The translations under genes were made by a program, and so were the position numbers. Below, one piece after another: positions 46,311 through 57,300 of a stretch of 64,000 bases of DNA. This stretch comes from Strongylocentrotus purpuratus (taxonomy: Eukaryota; Echinodermata; Echinoidea; Camarodonta; Strongylocentrotidae). The notes under the pieces were generated by a model that was given only the letters and a program-made list of their open reading frames with translations, made no database searches and was not told where the DNA came from. The DNA is taken from NCBI RefSeq assembly GCF_000002235.5, contig NW_022145528.1, forward strand, positions 434,001 to 498,000, given 5' to 3'. Within the stretch, counting starts at the first letter, position 1. Each line of letters starts with the position of its first letter.

Positions 46311-47200
46311 TGCTGGTTTATTTCTAGTCAAGGAAGTAGCAGCCTAGCAGGACATGCAGAGATTTCAGATCAAAATGAGTCCCCCTCCCATCTGGGTCCA
46401 TTTATCTTTTTCTCTCTTTCATTAAATATGTTTCATTTAATGATGGAGGTTTGTTAATTGGTTAATTTTTGTAGATACTTTCCCCTCTCATAATCTCCTT
46501 CAGAGAGAAAGACGGAGAGAGGGGGGGGGGGGGTTGAGAGGGGTCCGGAGGGATGGAAGAGGGGCGCAGTAAAGGGAAAGAAAGAGAGATGGATGATTTA
46601 AACTCAAGACTAAACAAATTTGATTTGTATGAAGTGTTTTCATTGCATGGATATATAGGTACTAATATTAATCTAGGTGGAGCCAGGCCCATATGTTTGA
46701 TGATATAATTGTTTTGTTACTTCACTCCATGTACAAATTACATACAGCACTTATTGCATCAAACTGTTTTTACATATCTGCTTTGAGCTACGTGTAGAAA
46801 GGCAATGTTCAGTCACCCTGTGTATGCAATGATTGGGATGAAATACCCTTTTGACTCTCAGCCGACAATATCACGTAATGAGCTTCATTTGAATTTCATC
46901 CTCATAAAACCCATTTATTGATGATTTGTAAGTAGGTCTATATTCCATTCAGGCGTAATTGGTCTTGACGTTGATTCAAATCACGTACCGGTCTGCATAA
47001 TTAATTACAGCGTTTGATTCGTGATGATGGTCATTTTTTATTCAGGACCTCTGTGACCGTTGGGAATTAGGGTACGTCAGAGAGGCCATCTGTCTTGTCT
47101 TGTCTGAAGGATGGATTGGTGAAATGTGTCGCTGCTCCAGGCTTCCAGTCATGAAACATGTAGTGTGGTTAGATCTGAGATCAGGAGAGTGTTTCACAAA

Positions 47201-47622
47201 GGGTGCGTTTATTGACCAAATTTTTGCCTAGAATCAGGTTTCTCAAACGTCTTTCAGGCAAATTTTGAAGGTGATAAACGCAAAGCCTTTTTTAAACGCC
47301 TTTAGATATGGGCATATCTAAAGACGCAAAAAGGTGTGTTTTGAATGTGACATACAAATCGAACCTTCCCCGGCTAATTTCCGGTTCAGCGAAATAGTGC
47401 GCACCCTGTGCTATGCCCTAGTTGACCTCCGAGCAACTCTCTGCTTCCCGAGTCAAACGGCGCAAAGCAGGTGCTCAGAGACAAGGCCTTTATTTTGAAT
47501 CGTGAAGAGACGCTAAACGCGACATCCCGAAAATCACATTTGTATAGTGGGGTTCGATAGTGGGGTGCGATAGTGAGGTTCTATATGTACATATCTAGTG
47601 GCAAGACCCGATAAACGCAACC
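47201..47622. mobile_element. PIF/Harbinger-like MITE nested in a GTTTCACAAAG element
   Basis: GGGTGCGTTTATTGACC and CCCGATAAACGCAACC are inverted; AAA lies on both sides. The flanking element continues TTTCACAAAG ... ACTAAGATTGACTT, as the uninterrupted sequence at 60046 shows (CACAAAGACTAAGATCAAG). No transposase. Confidence 0.65.
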
Positions 47623-47800
47623 AAAGACTAAGATTGACTTGAAGTTGTACTTAAATATGACAGGCCAGTTCTTGTCACTGTTTGCTCTCACCATCTACTG
47701 GCATTGGTTTCTCAAGGGACGTACAAATCAAAGCCACAAATCTACAGAATTTGTATTTTTTGTTAATTCATTATTGAAGGAACAATATCTAAAGATCATG
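47623..47800 (+). repeat. Interspersed repeat shared with 60050-60240
   Basis: CACTGTTTGCTCTCACCATC, TACTGGCATTGG, CTCAAG-GACGTACAAATC and TAATTCATTATT occur in both places in the same order. This is the body of the GTTTCACAAAG-ended element. Confidence 0.65.
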
Positions 47801-48224
47801 ACATTTATTTTAAAGCTTTCGTTCAAACTAATTCAAAGGCAACTATTATTTGCTTTTGATGCTCAATAATTTATTCATCAACCCATTCTATTTCAGGAAG
47901 GGGGGGGGGGGAGGGCTCTTCACCTCTAGGTTTCACATGCCTTTTGTCAGTGTCGAGAGGCAGAAAAGCACCAACCCTCTTTAAAGACAATTTTAGCACA
48001 CTTCACCTTCAAGAGATGATTTATAGTACAAGTACAGTAGGCCGAGAGGAATAGAAACAAGCATTATAATGTCCTTCATGTAAAATGAATCTCTTTTATT
48101 TACATTTTAATGTGAAACTGAAGCAAGCAAGTGCACTATCCACAACTTCACATCACCTGTTTAGAGCCAGAAAGGAGTTAAATCTCTGTAATAAGTACAC
48201 TTTCTTCTGGATCTTAGCAGTTAA

Positions 48225-48590
48225 AGGTAAAGACCAGTATTGGAAACGCCCCAATTTCAAAAAAATGAAATGGAAGCTCTTATTACCAATCATGTGAAAG
48301 AATATGTTTTGACTAATACATGATGATACAAATTTTGCCGGGAAACCGCCTACTAATTGATATATTTGGTAAATTTGTTTCTCTCATGGTCTGTGAGAGA
48401 TATAGGGTAGTCCCATATACATCTTTCTGTGTATAGTGCTTGTAACTTTACGAAGAATGGGCCAAATTTCTTATCATTTTGATAATTCCAGAACCTTGCA
48501 GATGCTAGATGCTAGATGATCAACCTTTTCTGATCGATTCCACAACGTTTCTTTCACAATGCAATCGCATGACCATAACTGGTCTTTACC
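48225..48590. mobile_element. TTAA MITE, AGGTAAAGACCAG family, copy 2
   Basis: TTAA on both sides (48221-48224, 48591-48594). Ends AGGTAAAGACCAGT and ACTGGTCTTTACC. 366 bp. Confidence 0.9.
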
Positions 48591-48643
48591 TTAAAGTTTG
48601 CTCACATACTTGTACTCAAATACAACAAGAAATAATTATAATA

Positions 48644-48812
48644 CAGTCAAACCTGCTTTAGTGACCACCTGTCTATAAAGACCTCATTTTTTGTTTCCCT
48701 TGAATAAGGTTTCTCATTGAAACCTGTACTGAAAGAAACTATACTTAAAGACCACTTTCCTATAGAGACCACTTTTTATGTATACCTTGAGCAGTCTTTA
48801 CAGGTTTCACTG
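48644..48812. mobile_element. TA-flanked MITE, CAGTCAAACCTG / CAGGTTTCACTG
   Basis: TA at 48642-48643 and 48813-48814. The inverted ends CAGTCAAACCTG / CAGGTTTCACTG and internal GACCACCTGTCTATAAAGAC, AAGACCACTTT repeats match 63163-63355. Typical Tc1/mariner-type MITE. Confidence 0.82.
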
Positions 48813-49014
48813 TAGTTAATACAGAGTGAATGGCCTCACACACAGAGGCATATTGATGTGATATGCCTGTTGTAATTACAGAATGTAAACGTCTAATGAT
48901 GAGACATGGAATATTGCTCGGCGGCGTGAATCACCAATGCTAACGTCCAGTTTAAAAAGACCTCGGGGAGACCTTGACGACGATTAAATATTAGTGTTTG
49001 CTTATAATCCTCTG

Positions 49015-49200
49015 TAGTTCTACAGTGCAATTATACTAAAAGCCTACTGGTACATTCAATAGCTATGTTCACATGGAACCATTGTTGTTTTAACTTTAAG
49101 TTGCTTATTTTAAGTTGCTTATAATCCTCTAAAGCTAACTGGTACATTCAACAGCTATGTTCACATGGGACCGTTGCTGTTTTAACTTTAAGTTTGCAAA
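49015..49200 (+). repeat. Two ~95-bp tandem units
   Basis: AATCCTCT, ACTGGTACATTCAA-AGC, TATGTTCACATGG and TTGTTTTAACTTTAAGTT-GC occur twice (from ~49009 and ~49121). Confidence 0.7.
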
Positions 49201-50251
49201 CCCTCATTTACAAACAGCGATCCACTAACATCAAGAAAGGTTCACACGGGACAGAAACAATGAATATTCTAAGGTTTAAACTACAAGGCATGCAAGTACT
49301 ACAAGCTGGCATAACCTCAAAGCTAACTTTGTCTGCAATTACTTCAAGTGAAGATGCTCCCCCCCCCCCTCCCCCGTCTTTGCCGCTCGTGATGATGGCA
49401 CTAGATTGTTCATGGTTTATGACTTCAAGTAAACTTCAACTGTCCTAACCAGACATGAATCCACATCATCCATTATTTTACTGCAAGATGATTTCTTAGT
49501 TTAAAACCACGACCTAAACTTATAGTTGATGGATTCTCATGTGAACCTAACTAATAATACCTTCATCAGTAATCTGCCTTAATATTTGGAGTAATCACTT
49601 ATCTTTTGGTAATTATCTCAAGGGTAGCGGTATAAAAGTCATTCTGAGTCACTGGTCATGGAGAATCCTTGCGTATTGCAGGACTTTGGTTGCAATAATT
49701 TGGAAATCATAAAAATGTACTAAAAAGCAATCGCATGCTATGGATATAGGACAAGGTTTTGGTTAGTAGTACTGAACAACTCATATTTCTTATCTTTCAG
49801 TGCTATTCTACTCTGAATTTGTATTTTCATTTCTGTAACAATAGTATTTTTTCCCTTCAAGTTTAGAGGATTTTATTGGCAGTCACGAATGAGATATTAT
49901 TAATTATGAATAATTTAACTGTACAAATACAATCTACATGCAGCTCTCTAAGTTGTGTTCTGTGTACATTGGCCTACATGTACATGTATGGAATTGCATT
50001 TTCTGTATGAAAACAACGTTGGTTTCATGGAATTCCTTGAGATACTTGCTTGTATCCAGAGTGCAATAGGAATAAAGTATAGGCCTACGTGTAATCGATA
50101 TGTTTACATCTGTAGCAGATGGCTTACAAATGCTGTATTGGGTTTCCATGTAATGCTGGTATCAATTCTGTTTAATGCTTGATGACATTTGTAATAGCAT
50201 ACCTGAGTGTCTATCTACATGTATGTTGTGGTCACTCCTCTCACATCAAGC

Positions 50252-50587
50252 CTGTCTTCATCAGACCGAAGTTGCCAAATAACCCGCTATGTTAACTAGC
50301 CCGATCATAAATATGTATAACATGTAAATATAGTGAAAAAATAAAGAAATCCTCATGGGAGAGGCAAAGAGAAAAGAGAAAAAAAAATAGCAAGATATTT
50401 ACTCAAGAAAATATCCCAAGAAATCTTGGTCTTTTTCCCAAATAACGGGCTAATTTGCGCCCGTCCGAGCTAGTTTGTGATGAGCGTATTGGTCTGGTGA
50501 AGACTCAATTTCAAGCTTCGGGAAAATATCCAGAGTATGAGAATAGCGGGTTATTTTGCAACTTCGATCTGATGAAGACACGCCTAT
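50252..50587. mobile_element. TA-flanked MITE, GGCCTGTCTTCATCAGC family, copy 5
   Basis: Left GCCTGTCTTCATCAGACCGA and right CGATCTGATGAAGACACGCC are inverted repeats; an AT- and A-rich stretch of ~90 bp (50310-50400) has replaced part of the interior. Confidence 0.65.
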
Positions 50588-50919
50588 CGAGACTGCAATA
50601 AAACTTAAGGATTTCGGAAAGCTCTGTACTTTCAGTTGAAGCTTTTTTTATTCAAAAGAAGTTAGAGTTACCATTTGACACAACCATCACAGTAATTCAA
50701 ATTTGGTTTACAGTACCTGTAGAATTCTATGACAATCCTATCACTCCCCATAGATATGTATATATGTTTTCATTTTCCATAATTTTTTGTCATTCATGTT
50801 GACCTGTAGTTTGAAAAAGTTGAAACGTTTCTTAGGAGAGAATTTAGAATAATGTACACTTGTTTGTTTGTTCGTTTTACCTGACTGCCAAGAAAACATG
50901 TGCATGCTTGTACATGTAA

Positions 50920-51065
50920 ATAAGCAACCAAGTCCTTTTGAGGGACTTGGTAATAATGACCAATGCCTTACCAAAGGGCACTATATAGCGCATCGACTTA
51001 GTCTTGAACCTGTGATCTCCAGATTACGAGACCACTGCTCTACCACTGAGCCAGGGTGCCTCCTA
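50920..51065 (-). mobile_element. tRNA-derived SINE, copy 4, minus strand
   Basis: Read on the minus strand, GGAGGCACCCTGGCTCAGTG, a GAGCAGTGGTCTCG-type segment and a B box give the tRNA-like head (51064 to ~51000). The shared GATGCGCTATATAGTGCCC body follows. The element is 5'-complete and shortened at the 3' side. Confidence 0.75.
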
Positions 51066-51439
51066 CATGTACATTACATGTAAAGTACATTCATAAGAGG
51101 CTAAAAACAAAAGCTATACTAGGACAAAATACCTAATCTTTGGACCATGAACCTACTACTCCTTGTTTCAACCAAGATACGGGTGTCCATGTACTCTGTA
51201 TGAGGAAGTGTGTTTAAGAATTTCAGTTTTCTTACAGAAGGTACTATTTAGATAACTTGAGCCTTCTATTGTCACTCATATCGCTGGAAATAAAAGGGTT
51301 GACTCCCTTATTTGAATACTCAGAAACTACTTCCTCATTTATCAAAGAAATATGTGTGTACAGTGTAAATGTTAGGCCAGTACTCATATAGCTGTTTGAT
51401 AATTAATAATTATGTCTTATCTCCAAAACCTCTTCCCCT

Positions 51440-51546
51440 CTTCTTGAACTTTCCTTATTTTTCTTCTCTCTCTCTCTTTCTTTCCTTCTCTCTCTCCCTC
51501 TCTCTCTCTCTCTCTTTCTTTCCTTCTCTCTCTCTCTCTCTTTCCT

Positions 51547-51577
<31 letters not shown>

Positions 51578-52110
51578 CCTTCTCTCTCTTTCCTTCCCTC
51601 TCTCTCTTTCCTTCTCTCTCTCTCTTTCCTTCTCTCTCTCTCTTTCTTTCCTTCTCTCTCTCTCTTTCTTTCCTTCTCTCTCTCTCCTTCTCTCTTTCTT
51701 CCATTCTATGTCTCCCTTTCTTTCATTCTCTGTCTCCCTCCTCTCTCTTTCCTCTTTCACCATTTCTTTCCTTCGTCCTTTAATATGTGTTATGTCATCA
51801 TGTATCTGTCTTCTCCCCTCTTTTCATCTCTTTCCTTCTATGTTTCTTCACCCCGTGCTCTTCCTGCCCCCTCTTCATCTCCTTCTAGCCCCCCTCTCCC
51901 TAGCTCTCTCTCCATCTCTCTTTCTCTCTCTCCCTTCTCTCGTTCTCTCCCTCCCCCTCTCTCTCTCTCTCTCCCTCCCCCCCTCTCTCTCTCTCTCCCT
52001 TTCACCATCCTTTCCCCCTCCCCTTGTGCATCAAATCCTCCTGCTACACCTTTCGTTATATTCCTCTGTGTTTCCTTGTTCGTACAATCCTCCCCCTTCC
52101 CCCTTCACCT
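51440..52110 (+). repeat. ~670-bp polypyrimidine microsatellite tract (CTCTCT / TTTCCTTC)
   Basis: Nearly all C and T, dominated by TCTCTCTCTCTTTCCTTC variants and later by CTCTCTCCCTCCCC. Long open frames on both strands (Ser/Leu-rich and Arg/Glu-rich) are artefacts of composition. Confidence 0.95.
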
Positions 52111-52499
52111 TTTCTATAAGATAAGTGTCTGGGTTATTAGAACATAACAGTATCGTCCAGTATTCTTTTTCATCTCTCCTTCTCTCGACTCTACGTTTCG
52201 CTATCATGATGATGCTTACCGACGTCACCGTATCACATTTACACGCCTGACATACAGCACATATGAATCATGACCAGTAATGTTTATGGATGAGTAGAGA
52301 TTCTGTGTATCACCAGCGACATAAGAATCACAGGGACATTCACACTAGAGGAAATGTATACAGTGGAAACATATACCAAACTTGCGTAACGAAATGCCGT
52401 ACAATGAATTCTGCTGGTCTGAAAGAGGGGGGTAGTGTAGTGCAAAATGATTTGTGGAGATTTTTCTTTTATTCTTAGATTTACTTTATCAAAGAATAT

Positions 52500-52862
52500 T
52501 CAATTTCTAGTTTAGAAGTTAAGGCTCTTTTGAAGTTCAGAGATATTTGGAAAGCTTATTTTCTTTTGAGCATTACAACATATAAGTTGTATCATTCATG
52601 TGAGGTTAAATTAGTGACATATTATATGGCAAAAATTCCTTATTTTTTCTAGCCTCTGTATTGGAAGCTATTTGCACAGAAATTACAAAATGTCATCTAC
52701 TGCATGCATGGAACTGAGGTGTTCACACTTGTACAAGCATTGCTTTTTAGTGGACCCCTCTGTTTCCAACATGTATTTGTTTACATTTGTTTTAAATGCT
52801 TATGATTGATTTGTAATGTTTTGTTGGAAACATGAATAAATTGAAATTGAAATTGAAATTGA
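52500..52862 (+). mobile_element. Possible LINE 3' end with (TTGAAA)n tail
   Basis: Ends GAATAAATTGAAATTGAAAT, a short-period tail after a T-rich stretch (AACATGTATTTGTTTACATT), as CR1/RTE-like elements often do. No coding remnant was recognised upstream, so the 5' limit is a guess. Confidence 0.4.
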
Positions 52863-52999
52863 ACTTTGTCCTCTAATGGCGTAGAACCCTTCTAAAACTC
52901 TTTAAAGTTTACCCCACCATATACTCTGAAGATGATATGCATCCATCAAGAGTAATTTTATTTGTATGAGTGTTTGATATGTTATCTCCCCTCCGCCAA

Positions 53000-53280
53000 A
53001 TGTATCACCATCCGTCACATTCCAATTGAATGACTGATAGACGCGCATCTGTTTCTCTGAGAGACCCTCGTGTCTCCTCGCTGCTTTTGTCGTCACGCCG
53101 GTCGCTTCCTAATTACTGCACATCTGACGGATTTATCATGTTGAGAACCAACCGCGGTCTGTGCGCAGCTAGCGCATTCATGCGGTGAGTGGCGGATCGA
53201 TTTAGTCGTCTCTCACTCTCGCATTCTTCTTTGGTCGGTGGAGTAGCTTTTGGTTCCCTCCGTCTTTGATGAGGCTAAGA
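53000..53280 (+). other. G+C-richer stretch near CYRI, possible leader exon or control region
   Basis: CGTCACGCCGGTCGCTTCC, ACCAACCGCGGTCTGTGCGC and CATTCATGCG|GTGAGTGG stand out from AT-rich DNA, with a donor-like site at 53184. No coding frame supported. It could hold an upstream untranslated exon or promoter of the gene starting at 54220. Confidence 0.2.
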
Positions 53281-53446
53281 TGCTGTCCCATCAAGGCTTG
53301 ATGTTTGCTTGATATGGTGTCCTTAATGAGCAACTGTCTGCCGTGGAGAAGATCAAAAGAGCGACATGAATGCTGTTTCTTCTCCTATTAAGAACCAAAA
53401 GGGTGTTATCCCAGTTCTGCAACACAAGCTCTGGCATCAATTCTAA

Positions 53447-53547
53447 TGGGGCGTTGCAAGAAAGTTGCGATTGATTGCAAGTTGCAACATTTGCAACTGA
53501 TATTTGCAATCGATTGCAACTCAACTTTCTTGCAACGCCCCACTAGT
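53447..53547. mobile_element. Small foldback MITE, TGGGGCGTTGCAAGAAAGTT, copy 1
   Basis: TGGGGCGTTGCAAGAAAGTT and AACTTTCTTGCAACGCCCCA are perfect inverted ends. The middle is GCAATTGATTGCAA-like words. CTA(A) / CTA flanks suggest a 3-bp duplication. Confidence 0.8.
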
Positions 53548-53654
53548 CTCCTAAATTTCATAGGATTTTTGTTAGGATTAAAGTTTTAACAATTAAATTA
53601 AGTTAATTAGATCTAGCTTTTATTTTCCTTTCTCTCTCTCTCTCTCTCTTACTA

Positions 53655-53771
53655 ATGGGGCGTTGCAAGAAAGTTGAGTTGCGATCAATTGAAAATTTGC
53701 AATTAATTGCAAGACTTGTGCTTGATTTTGTGGGATTTGCAATTGATTGCCACTTTCTTGCAACGCCCCAT
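53655..53771. mobile_element. Small foldback MITE, TGGGGCGTTGCAAGAAAGTT, copy 2
   Basis: Same ends as 53447, with outer ACTAA / TTAGT extending the symmetry. The two copies lie about 110 bp apart, within 800 bp upstream of the CYRI start exon. Confidence 0.8.
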
Positions 53772-53924
53772 TAGTCTTACACTAATTGAATTCCTAAATT
53801 CAACACTGAATGGGACACTACATGTTCCCTAACCACCGCCCTACAGGTACACCTGACCCATAAGTAAAGCCATGGTGAACCACAATTCTCGAGACATTTA
53901 TTTTGAATGTCATGTAAAAGACAG

Positions 53925-54180
53925 TAATAATAATGATAATATTCGGTTCTTGTATAGCGCATAATCACATTATATAACATCTCTATGCGCTTCCAAAGAG
54001 CTTTGAATATTGTTACCCTAGCTGTAGCTCCGGCAGCCGTTATCAGCGCACAGTTTATTTCATTTTCAAGGAATAATCCTACCAGGTACCCATTTACCTC
54101 ACCTGGGTCGATTGTGGCAAATGAACATCAATGTGTAGATCAGTATTTCATTGTGTTTTTCATCCACGTTTCTCTGTGAT
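53925..54180. repeat. Interspersed repeat just upstream of the CYRI start exon
   Basis: AATAATGATAATATTCGG, TTGTATAGCGCATAATCACA and TATGCGCTTCCAAAGAGCTT match the fragment at 46210. A longer body continues with CTCCGGCAGCCGTTAT, AGGTACCCATTTACCTCACC and TGGGTCGATTGTGGCAAATG. The repeat ends about 40 bases before the acceptor of the start exon. Confidence 0.65.
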
Positions 54181-54219
54181 ACCAATCGTTTTTCTTCTCT
54201 TTTCTTGTCGTTTCTGCAG

Positions 54220-54331
54220 AAAGTTGATTGTTGTAGTCACACACCCAAGCCACACAGCATGGGCAACATTCTGAAACTGCTAGGACGGGATGAACCTCCA
54301 GATAACCCGAGAGTGTATATTGATTTTGAAG
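54220..54331 (+). CDS. CYRIB: CYRI exon with start codon (5' UTR to 54258, residues 1-24)
   Basis: A long pyrimidine tract and TTTCTGCAG end at 54219, and the exon begins with 39 bases of untranslated leader. The ATG at 54259-54261 opens [19 protein letters not shown], collinear with human MGNLLKVL; the Gly2-Asn3 context fits N-myristoylation. The donor GAAG|GTTAGT follows base 54331 and leaves the reading frame in phase 1. Because the exon starts with an acceptor, at least one upstream non-coding exon must exist. Confidence 0.95.
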
Positions 54332-57300
54332 GTTAGTAGTTATACAAGTAATGTCAACAAATTTCTTTTAAAAGGATTGGGTATCTTTGCCTCAATTGTT
54401 CAAAGCGTGTTTTTAATCTGAAACTTTTTATGATTGGCATTAAATAGCACATTTGTTTTCTTCTTTATTTTTTTATTTTTTTCCAGAGGGGGGGGGGGGG
54501 GGGGGGGTATTCATTACACATATATACAGGTATGTATAAAAATGAAACAAATTTAACAAAGAATAACTGTATTTTTCCATATCTTTCTGTAGGATTTCAC
54601 AAGGTCAAATACCTTACATAAATTAGAAGATAGTGTTATCCCATTATACGCGTAAATCAATCATTATAAATCATTTCCACCATCAAATTTCCTGTTGCTA
54701 TAGATGATGAGCATAACAAAAAACAAATTTTATGACATTTATCCATGGGCACTTAAGTTATCAATGAACTGATGCGTTTCTACAGCACATGAAAAATTTT
54801 AATGAAGCAGTTTGCCCTTTCACTGCGTTCATAATGGATCAATAATTTTGCCTGGTTTCTATAAGTGGAGGAAACTGTGATTAATCACTGAGTTTCTATA
54901 GCATTGAATATAGCCTGTAGCCTGGAAACACAGGTGTAGGTCGAAGGAGTGCCCAAAATATGGAGGGGGTGGTAGGTCGAGGGATAATCCCCCCCCCCTC
55001 CCCCTAGCTATATAATTAACCCCTGTAGCCCTCCGTAGGCCCACCTGCTAATTTTCTTTAGGATTTCCCATCTTTTAAAGCCCATCTACACTAGGCCAGT
55101 TTGGCCAGGAGGGATTAGACTTCCCTGCAAGGTCATTGACAAGTGGTTATCCATCAAATCAGCTCTTAATTAACATAAGAAAAAGGGGACCATGGGAGAC
55201 CAATGGTCACCGATTAGGCATTGTTTGCTATATAGAGGGCGCAAGTAGCCATAAGTAGTGCAGTGGGGCTTTAAACAATTTCTAATTTTTTTTTGGGGGG
55301 GTGGGGGTTGTTGTGGAAGATTCGCTTCTGTGAATTCCTATATCCTATTCACATTTAAATTTTAATGTTATTTGCAAAGATATTTTCAGTTGCTTTGAAA
55401 AAGGAAAATTATTTGACTTAGTACCCCCTTTTTTCCTTCTCTTTTGCTTGTGTTTCTTAGATGCTCAACCCACAGACGAAGAGAGGGAAGTTTTTGACAG
55501 GACGGCAGACATTCTCAAGGAGCTGGATAGTATTCTAGAAGATGTACAGAAATACAGCGGAGCAGGAGAAGAAATAAGACAGGTACATGTAGAACCTTAA
55601 AGGCCCACTGCACTACTTGTAGCTACTTGTGCCCTCTCTATATTAAACAATGGCTAATCTGTGATCGTTGGTCCCCCATGATCCTCTTTTTCTTATGTTA
55701 ACTGAGAGCTGAGTTGATGAGATAACCACCTGTACAGTGACCTTGCAGGGCGGTCTAATCCCTCCTATAAACTACGGCAGATAAGCTTTAAATGCTGTAG
55801 TTTTGCCGCTGCATATCTGAACAAGGCTTAGGGTACGTTTATGCTCAGTTTTGAAGGCAGAATGAGCGATTTGAAACGCTCATCGTAATCGCAGTTCCAC
55901 GGTGTACTGTTTATGCTCACTTCTCTGGCTCCTCCAGGCATCATTCTGGCTCAGAGCCAGAATCATGCCTGGAGGAGCCAGAGAAGTGCAGTGCAGAGTC
56001 TGCAGCTTGATTCGCACACCTGCACCTGCGCATGCTACGTTGACCCCTTTTAAACGCGTTTACAAATGATTGTGCGTTTATGCTTAACCAGAATTGCCGA
56101 TTTCGCAGAATCGCCGATCGTAAACACATCTTTTTATGAGTTTACGATCGGCGATTATGATCGCTGTTTTTCAGTGATTCTACAAAAATGAGAAAGGACG
56201 CAAACGTGTTTTGAACTAAACACGTAACAGATGCCTCATTCTGGCCAGAAAAAGCTGAGCATAAATGTACCCTTACATGTACGTATGAGTCATGTCAAAA
56301 CCAGACCTAAACATCACATTAGGATTATTCATAGACCATTGAACTCAAGCATACTGTTCAATCCAACAAGCGAACTCTTTCCTGAGCAAATGCTTAATCC
56401 CTGATGATAATCTTGAGTGTATTACCTGACTATAACTGTCTATAAACCATCCATGGGTTGACCTGACCTTGAACCCAAACTCCCACATCCCAGGCTTCCT
56501 TTTTACTTCCTGTGAGGTCGTTGGAGGTTAGATACAAGCCCAGGGCAGGAAGCCTTTAAAGGCATCGTTTAACAATGTTAAATATGAGATGCATGGCCCT
56601 ACCTGTTATCAGTGTCTGTCATATGGTGCAATATTGAAGCCCTAGAATAATTGTGTTTCAAAATGATCAAGAAGTTCCTCAAAAAAGTAAAAGTCTTTGA
56701 GTGACCGTTTTTAACATACTCATTTTCCCCAAGAGACTGTAGTGTTATGAAAACTGTTAGGAAAATGCAAAATGAAATTTCGATTTGCAATCATAAATAT
56801 CTTGATAATCAGTTAGGCGATCTGCTTGTAAAAGTCATGGGGTTCCTGACTGACCTAAAGATTTGTAATTATCATTGCAGTATGAGCTAAATCCAGGATT
56901 TTGTTTCAGAATCTGAGGTAAGGTTACCGGATCCCTTTAAGGTAATACAGGATCGCCAGGTATATACTCTCTGGATTTATTTCCTGAATTATGAAACCTT
57001 CAAAATGTAGAAAGCTCTCTTTTTGTATTGCAAGAAGCAATGCAGTAATACATGGACATTACTAAAGGCAAGTGATATGAAATATTAAGCAGCAAACCAC
57101 TGCAGCTTTGGATCATGATTATATATTCGTACAATGTAGGAACTAAATATTCACAAGTAAATTCACCTTTGATTGACAGGTAGGGCATGTTAAAGCGAGA
57201 CTGCACTACTTATAGCTACTTGCGCCCTCTATATCGAAAACAATACCTAAGCGGTACCCGTTGGTCCCCCATGATCCCCTTTTTCTTCCGTTATTGTAAA

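Noticed and set aside
51369-52124. Long open frames on both strands (Ser/Leu-rich and Arg/Glu-rich)
   Set aside because: They translate a C/T microsatellite; every frame of such a tract tends to stay open.
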